From NCBI GenBank assembly GCA_013400975.1, contig WBMZ01011886.1:62001-126000 (forward strand): DNA of 64,000 nt, in the 5' to 3' direction. Made by a program: the position numbers and the translations under genes. The stretch is from Atrichornis clamosus. Taxonomy: Eukaryota; Chordata; Aves; Passeriformes; Menuridae. The notes beneath the pieces are model-generated. The model did not search any database, was not told the DNA's origin, and worked only from the letters and a program-made list of their open reading frames with translations. Shown one piece after another: positions 51,501-60,500 of this stretch (position 1 is its first letter; each line of letters opens with the position of its first letter).

Positions 51501-54500
51501 AGTTCTTGCTGAATTTTTTTTTCTTCTGCAAACTACTCATTGCCAGAAACAGTCCTACTCCCATTTTGAAATAATACAAAATAAAGTACAATCCTTTTGT
51601 TATCCTCTGCCCACTATTTTGTATTGCACATGGCAAAATGGTTAAAGGCCAGTTATTGATAGCATTTGTAGGTTTGCCTGGCAAGGGTTTACTGTTTTTG
51701 ACACTGAATCACTGTAGAAACAGGGTTATTAAATTCAATCACTCTTCTTCATTCTCCAGAGGAAATAGGTCTAGAAAATAAATCAGTGTGTCCTGTCCAT
51801 CCTTGGTTCAGGCAAGACCTGAGTAGATAATCCAACAACAGAAGATAATCCAACCAGCACTATGTAATAGATTGTTTTTAAAAATCACTTAAACTGATCA
51901 TTCATTCTACCTGAGGAGTATTTGCTCTGGAGATGAATATCTAATTTCAATATTCAGATTGCTAGAAATACTTACACAAATATTCAGCACTGTACAAACT
52001 TACTGTGGAACCTGACCACAATAAAGTGACATTTTATAATAGAATTGACTATTCAGTATAAAGTTTTTAAGATCTTGTGTTGTTGATCAATAATAAATTA
52101 TCACACATATTTCAGGAAAGATCATAAATACTTTAGGCAGTGATGAAATGCTAAATCATTACTATGATGAAATGTTAAATCATTACTATCTTGGAATTTT
52201 TGCCATCAAAAATTGATGTGACTGATCATGTAATAAAAGATACAGAGTCATGCAATCAATAAATTAGGTAACAGCACAATGCTTTTTATTGTTCCAGTTT
52301 CACTGTCTCGTCATTAGGTACATTTGCAATTTAGAGTATCACCTCAAAAAGAGGGCAGAAGTTTTGGTTTGGTCCCTGCACTTGATATGTGATATATGTA
52401 AGCATCATCGAACATACAGATCAAACCTAAAATTTGCATAATACTTGAGAGAGCATTTATAATAAGCATTTACAGCTTAAAAACCCTATGGCATCATCAA
52501 AATTATTTTCCTTCTAGCAAGACATGAAAATATTGGCTAATAATTGGAAATAGTCATTAGAGCCTCTGTCCGGACATTTTTATTTCCCTTCCATCTGATT
52601 TTTGCAGCAAGGAGGAAGGCTGCTCACAAAGACTCAAATTTTCTCACTTTTAGCATTAAAAGCTCCGTCAGTAAAGCTGGAGGAGCTCAAAGGAAGAGTA
52701 ATTTCTGTTCACAAAGTAAATTGGAAAACAGGCTTTGCTTACCCTGACTTTTTGCCTAACTGGCATCCATCATATTCAACATCAAATTCAAAAGCAATTT
52801 ATTTCAGAAAACCAAAGCCCATTTCTCCTTTTCTTAAATGCACATGGCAGGGAGAGCTCTGATTGAATGACCTACATCTATAAACAGTAGATCAAGACAG
52901 TCTCATAGAGACAAAGTGACTGGGGAGACAATCCACCTAGCCAATGAGCATTTCTGGAAATTAGCAATAATAATTTTTATTTTAATCAGTTTTGAATCAC
53001 TTATGGAAGTCTAAACGATACGAGTCTCAATGCTGCCTCCACTGTTTTCTTCTACACTCATTGGAGCTTCTTCATTTGAGTTTATTTTCCTGTGCTAAAA
53101 TCTTATCTCAAAGAGCTGTGTTCTTTCAAGTTCTGTTTCTTCATCGTTCTAACAGTCCTTAACGCTGTGCCTGGCCCTCCCTTGCCTTCTGAACTCAGGT
53201 TAGACACCCCTCAGTCAGTGTCTGATCCCCAGACCTGTTGCTGATCCAGTGTTGAAATAACTGGTAGAGCTGGTTCCTGTAGTGCTCATGCTGACCAAGA
53301 ACAGGGTGGGAGGGTGAGGTAGAAGGACACCAGAGGCCACCTCACGCTGAAGTCCGCTGCCAGCCAGAAGTGCTCTCTTGCAGCAGTGCTCTCTGGCACT
53401 TCTCACAAGTCTTCATTCCTTTGCAAAGCTCCACTGAACATTTTTTATTTTACTTTCATCCAGACGTTACCCTGGTTGCCAGTGCATCAATTTTGGATCC
53501 TGGTTTATCCTTTCCATCCCCATCACAGTTATCATTCTGCTGCTCTCCTGGGTCTGGCTCCAGTGGCTTTTCCTTGGGTTTGAGTAAGTAAATAGTATAA
53601 TCAATAAAACTAAAGGCTATTGGTATAAAAGATAATTTGTATGAGGAGTAAATATTGCATCTTAGTTTAACAGGCTCAATAGGAAGAAAATGCAACCTTG
53701 ATTAGTATGGCTTAATCTCCAGATGGAACAAGAATTTTCTAAAATAAGGATCCTTGACTATTCAGCCCAGTGTGAAAAGTCCATATCACAAATGGGTGTA
53801 CTAATTCCTTTATATTATATACACATCATTATTAAACAGTGCATATGTCCAAGACAGAAGAATACTGAAATCTTATACATTTTTGTGTGACTGGAAAATT
53901 CATAGGAGTACACCCTTTGTTTAAGTGAGGGATTGGTTTGAATACTTGAACAGTATTTGTCTTATAAACTGGATGACTGTATTTGTAAAGGAGAAGTAAA
54001 AAACTTCTGCTTTTTCTAAATTTATATGTGGTGGTACGGTAGGGTTTGTGTTTCTCCACAGACCTTGGGCTTTTACAGTTTTGGAGAGGACAATAGTTCT
54101 TTTGGGCTGATTCTTCAAAGTCTTGTTCTCCATGAGTTCACAAACATCTGGAGAGATAAGTGGGACACCAATCTTCCAGAATTACATGGCTACTTATGGT
54201 GCAAGACATGAAAAGTGAGACTACTTTTAAGCAGACAGAATCATCCCACTCTCTATGTGAACGTTTATTGTTTCATTTTTATTGATTGTTTTGATAGTGT
54301 TCTTTTTAACATTGTATAAGAGTTATGCAAGAATGAAAACCTGTCTTGTAGCAAATACTCTGCTGATCAACGTGCAGGCTACTCATGTGATATGAACTTT
54401 TTCCTTCCTAAACAAAGTAAAACAAAGCCATAGATGACTTTCACTAAATAGATAGGTTATATGTTTGATTGTTTCAATTAGTTCACATGATTAAAGTGTC

Positions 54501-57500
54501 ATCCTTCCTGGGCAAATGAACTGGTCAATAACAGGTCACATTTTGTTGCTGTCTCTGTTAGTCTCCCACTGGACTTTGTCAATTAATTCCAGTATGCTCA
54601 GTTTGGTGTGTGGTAATTAAATGGGAGATACTGCATTGTAAAGTGACAATTTTACTTTTGTCAAGTGCTATTGGTAACTGGAAATGTTGGACTTTTTTTT
54701 TTCTGTATGCACTATTAATTCATCATTCAATATTGCTGATTTACATTCCAGTTTTAAAAACATGTTCAAGTGTGGCAAGAAGAAAACAGCTAGAGAAGAG
54801 GCCTCATCACAGGTGATTCAGAAGGAGTACAAGAAACTTGGACCAATTAGGTATTTCAAACTATAAATCTGCAAACAAGAGCAGGTAAATCCAAGTATCA
54901 ATTCAGGAAAATTTATAATCCATTCTACTTCTGCTATAGCTACCCAGAAATTGTTACACTTGTCCTGTTCATTCTAATGACCCTTCTGTGGTTCACCAGA
55001 GATCCTGGCTTCATCCCAGGATGGTCTTCACTTTTCCCAAAGTAAGTGATCTCTTTTGATACACCAACAAGAACTGTACTGTACCTTAACTACATGCCTT
55101 CTTTTCTTCTCTTCTCAATTTTCAAAAATTAAAATGCTTTAATATTTCAGAAATATGCCAGGCTGAAGTTGTTGCAAACCCTTGTAGTGTATACAGAAGA
55201 TAAACTTCAGCGATTTCATATACGTATGTGTGCAACAGCTGAAATGTGTTAAACCCATTACAAGACAAAATAAAGTGTCTCCTAAAAGGGATTATTCTTA
55301 CAATTTAGACTTAATCTAGTGAGGTAGAATGAAAACATTGATGCCACAGTACTCCACTTCATCATCAAATGTGAAATTTAAAGAATAAACCTGTTTAGAA
55401 GTTTTTGATCTACTGCCCCTAGTGGCAGCCACACTTGTATTCATAGAAGCCAACATCCCTTGCATTGACAGTTCAAATTAATGATATAAATTACTATCTG
55501 TTCGTACATAACTCCCTCAACATCATAGTTCAATTAACCAACAAAAAGCCAAGAACTATTGTATTGTTTTGCCTTCTACTGCACCTTCCCCAGGATCACC
55601 TGGATTTTCTTCCCTAAGTAATCTGTCGGTCTTACAGTGATATCTCCTTTTCTCTTGCTGTAATTACTGTAATTTCAGTTCTGTTTTTCTGTGATGAAGT
55701 TCTGAGTTTTGTTCTGGAGTGGTGGGAAGTAGTTGCAGGATTGGGACAAGTAACACTGAGTGCTCTTTAGGTCCTTACAGATTTAACATTTATTACTTCA
55801 TGTCCCAAAGGCCAGTGCTGGACTAGAAGGGTAATTTTCCATTTTGTTTTCCTGTGTGTTTGTGATAAATAACATGTAAACACACATACATCATGCCTTC
55901 TCTCTTTAAATATGTTTTCACCACATACACACTTTCCCCAGTGCTCTTCCAGAAAGACTGGGAGGGGATGTCACAAGGAAGGATTGTAGCACTTCAAAGA
56001 GTTAAAGTGTAAAGAAAAATTATTTTGTGCAAAAAGCACCATTAAAAAGTGTATTAAAAACTAAGATTGCTTTAAAATGATTTACTTTTAATTATTAAAA
56101 AAATTGCAAAAGAACATTTGCTTTTCCCTTACAACAACAGCAGAGCTGATGATCATTGTCTTGTATGAAACACTATATTCTTGAAGAGGTTTTGAAGTGT
56201 TGACCTAATCAAGCAAACAGCTAGCAAACCTATCAGGTGGGCTTGGCTTCTCTTTCTGCTTCCCATTAACATCCAGTGCTCATTGAGGACTATTTAAAGA
56301 GCTACATATAAAACTGAAAAACAGGCACTGTAAACAACCTTTTAAATATGGGACTTATGGCTCAAATAACTTTTTTTAAGTCCACAGAGCCACATACTCC
56401 TTTTTGAAGCTGGTTACCATTGTCTGAGGATTCTGTTCACTGGCAGAGAAAAACAGAACATTCTCAAAATAAGCATGGTTACGGGTTCTGCACGGGGATG
56501 TTACTTTGTGGATGCACTCTAATGTTTTCCCTGGAAGGACCTGCAAGTATGTGTCATGTCACATCAGGCCAAGCCATGTTATAATTTGAGTGAGGTAACC
56601 TGAAAAGAAAGAAAGCTTTTGTTATGCAATTTAAGAGGAAAGAAAGCCTTTCTTACTATTTAGACCTTGCCTATTACTAGATAGCTAGATTTATCAATCT
56701 TACCTTCACAGGCATCAGTCCATGCAATTAGGTTAATACTTTCTGAGCAAGAAAAACTTCTCAGCCAAAATACACGAGTGGGACAAAGGTTCAGCACAGG
56801 TACAGCTGTGAACAAACCATCTACTTAAAAAAACCCAAACCCAAACAACAACAACAACAACAACAAAGTAACAGAAAAAAATCCTCAAAGCCCAGGAACT
56901 ACGTTTCTGTCACTGTGATGTCCAAGAGGCTTCTAGCAGTGCAGTGAACTGCGGATCACATTCTTCCCTAAGATTACTTCTTCCCCAAGATTATTTCTTC
57001 CCCAAGGCCCCTGCATATGTAATTGCTCAGTGTTTTGGACTGAAGTATATGGATAGGCTTGTGCACAACTTCCTTATGTTTATGGTTACAGGAAACAACT
57101 ATAAGGAAATACTACCCTTACAGAAATCTGATAGTACTTGCTTTCCACAGGGTCTTATCCTGCACTCTCAAAAAGGCCTAAGGGAAGTTCTGTCACCTGA
57201 AAAGAGCTTTGACCTTATGAAAAGGCACAACGTCAAAGCTATAAGTAACTTTGAGACCCTCCCAGACTAGTGAGTGGGTCCTATTAGGTAGGAATCACAC
57301 CACCCTCAGGGTCTTAAACCAGAAAGGTCTGTCTGATCCTTTAATCTAACATGCTGAAGATTAGGAGACTTAATCTTCAGCATGTTAAGTCCAGGAGGGA
57401 CTTATTTTATTAGAATTTGAATTTCTAGAAAGAAACCAGGCTTGGTGTGTTAGGGTGGCAAAGCCCAGGTTTCTCAGATTTTAGAATTTACTGCTTTCTT

Positions 57501-60500
57501 TGATAGTCATCTCTGTTGTCAAACTAAACAAGATAAACTCACACTTTGCTTTCTGTCTGAATAGAGCTTCTAGCTATCTGTTTTTGTCTTTCTCTGTTGG
57601 CTAAAAAACTTTTCTGTGATCGGTTCTCCAAAAATATAGGTATCTGGTAACAAGATCACCTTATATGATTTGATTGATAAGCTAAATGGAATGCTTAAAG
57701 TTTTGCTTCAAGAAAAAATTTCCTATCACTCTCACAACCCATGTTCATGTTCTCAGACCCTTGTATGCATCCTCACAAGTTACTGAATAACCCTTTAATA
57801 TGCAAACACTAATATTTTTGAAATCCCAGCAGAAACACTGATAGTTAATTATACTTCATACTTTTTAACAGTAACTTTTCGTAATTTCAGCTAATTTTTA
57901 AAACACATTTGTGATGTACCAGTATTGAGTACATATCATTTATAGGAGCTTTATCAGATACCTTTCAAAAATACATCACCTTTACCACTTAATTTTTCTT
58001 AAGAATAATTTGTAAATCTTTTAAAGACTAGTCCTTCCTTTGCTATCCTGCTTTGCACCCCTGTTGCCTCCCTCTGCGAGCAGACAGCAGAATGTTTTAA
58101 TAAATATTGTATAACACTATAGAGAGCAGCACTGGGTTAAAATGCCTGTTTCCTCCCCATCTGTTGACAGCACAGGATCACACATCCTTTCTGGAGGGAC
58201 AGTTTCCATCCATGTCCTGGCCTGATGCCAGGCTGTAGGATATTAGCTTCAATTAGAGGAGTTCCAGGTTGGCCTTCGGCCAGAACTTTATGAGCCTCAT
58301 GAGAAACAGAAAGTTCAACACTGGGCTGCAGCTGATTACAGATGATGTAGGCACAGTGGGCTTCCCTCATTCTTCCTCAGATTATTGCCTGAACATACTG
58401 TATGTTCTTCTTCATGGTTTATTGCTTTCTTTACTTCTAATACAAGACCACTGTGTATTTTTGCCCACAGCCCTGTTCTCCACAATGATCTCCATTGGAG
58501 TCATTGTGAGATTTCCTGAATCAACAGGTTTCTTGCTTCCTAATAGCACAATCAGATTTGAGTCTTATAAGCATGCAGGGGTTTCCTCCCTCTGCAACTG
58601 TTTGGATAAATGGACTTTGAAAACTGTTTATCTCAAAATTTGATAATTATTGAAATCCTTGTTTGGAGTAGTACCCCATGTGTGTCTTCATAATGGTACG
58701 ACTAACGGTAGGATGTGGTGTGTGTCCCAAGCAGGTTTTCAGAGGATAGTGTTTTGCGTCAGGAATATTAAGTTTTATGAGAAAAAAAATTGCACTCCTT
58801 AGTTCAACAAATGTTAAGTGCCAAGTCCTGCACCTGGGGAGGGACAACCCCTGAAGGAAGGGGGCTGCAGGGTCACCTTCATAATTTCTAAAACTATATG
58901 GTAGAGAGCAAACAGGAAAGGTTCAGGCACTTCTTAGTGGGTCTGAGTGACAGGATGAGAGAAAATGGGCACAAACTGAAACTTACAGGATCCCTCCTGA
59001 ACACCAGAAAATGTTTTTTAACCTGTGACGGTGACCCAGAGAGGAGTTTCCATCCTTGGAAATATTAAAAACACTGTCTAAATATAGTCCTGGGCAGCTG
59101 GCTCTGAGTGGTTCTGCCTGAGCAGAGAGGGTTGGACCAAACAACCTCCCGAGGACCCTTTCAAACTCAACCATTATATGAAAATGCAGATGCCTAGAGG
59201 AAAGTGGCAGCATTGTTTCTGTGTCTAGATCTTGCTTTCCTTCCAAACTTCTAGCAAGTCTTAAGATAATGCAGAATAGGAGCTGAGAGAAAGAGATTTT
59301 GGATCTTTGACCTGGTGCATCTGGTTCTAGGCTAAAGGTGATATACAGGCAGAACCCTCTGTCTTAAGAAACAGTAACAATATAAGTTTTTTTCAAAATG
59401 GATTTTCTATGCAGGCAGCCACTAGGAAGCAGGAGACAGAAAAAATTAGAGAAGTACTTCAGTTTCTATGCCACCTTCATTTTGTGACATTATTAGCTAA
59501 GACTATGCTGGTTTTGGTGTAAGCCAGCTATGCATATTGAGCTTTTTTGAATTTCACCTAACACGGGAAAGGGATCCATCAGATTATATATTTGTAGCAT
59601 ATAACCAAGAGAAAAATTTTCCCTTTCAGTGAAAAGCTCTGGTTTAGTACAAAATATTAAGCTGCTGGGAAGATCTGATGGGAAGTTATTATTGAACCTA
59701 CTGTAGCTGAATATTTGGAAGAGCATATGGTCTGAGGCTAAGAGAACAAATATATTGGTGTATTGGTTCAGAAAATCTTACAGAACTTGCAGAAAATAGA
59801 AAAAAATGACAAGGTTAAGAAAATATCTGCTTAGCTTTCTTCAGTAAAATTTCTGTTCCTTTTAATGACCATGTTGACTGAAATAAGACAGACTGGGATA
59901 TGTCACCACCTAACATTGCGTGGCAGACTCAGATGGATGTGTTAAAAAGGCTTAGAGCTCAGCTTTGCTCCTTGCCTGATCTTGGGGCTACTCTGTGCAA
60001 GTTAGAAGGGTATCGAATCAGTTTAAGAAACAGTAGTGCAAACAGTTCTCAGGCTTTGGAAATGACCAAAACAAACATGACCCTTGTGACTATGACCCTA
60101 GTAATGACAGCCTTAGGAGACTGATTATAAAGCTCTGCTGCCTTTCCTTAGCTACAAAGGCATCACCCTTAGTGGGTATGCACAGTGCTCTTAAGGCCTC
60201 TTAATACATTGCAGAGAACGTTAAAATTATTATTACTGAACTGTGAAAACTAGTTTTTTAAGCATCAGCTACTCCCAAATACCCCCCTCCCCCAGCTTAT
60301 TTCTGTGTGGCAAAATAACACATGCTTACTCAAGATGCTTATTGATCAATTTAGAGGGCCTGCACCAAATATTTCTACAGATGTGATGAGTTGACCATGG
60401 CAGTCTACTGGGTGCCCACCCAGTCACTTTATCACTGCCCTTCCTCAACAGAACAGGGGAGAAAATAAGGTTAAAAACCTTGTGGGTTGAGGTAAAAACA

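Noticed and set aside
56944..57270. 108-codon open frame in SLC13A1 intron 10
   Set aside because: No recognisable domain and located well inside a spliced-out intron between two well-supported exons.
58269..58643. 124-codon hydrophobic open frame in intron 10
   Set aside because: It resembles a membrane protein only because of T-rich DNA; no SLC13 match and both flanking exons join in phase without it.
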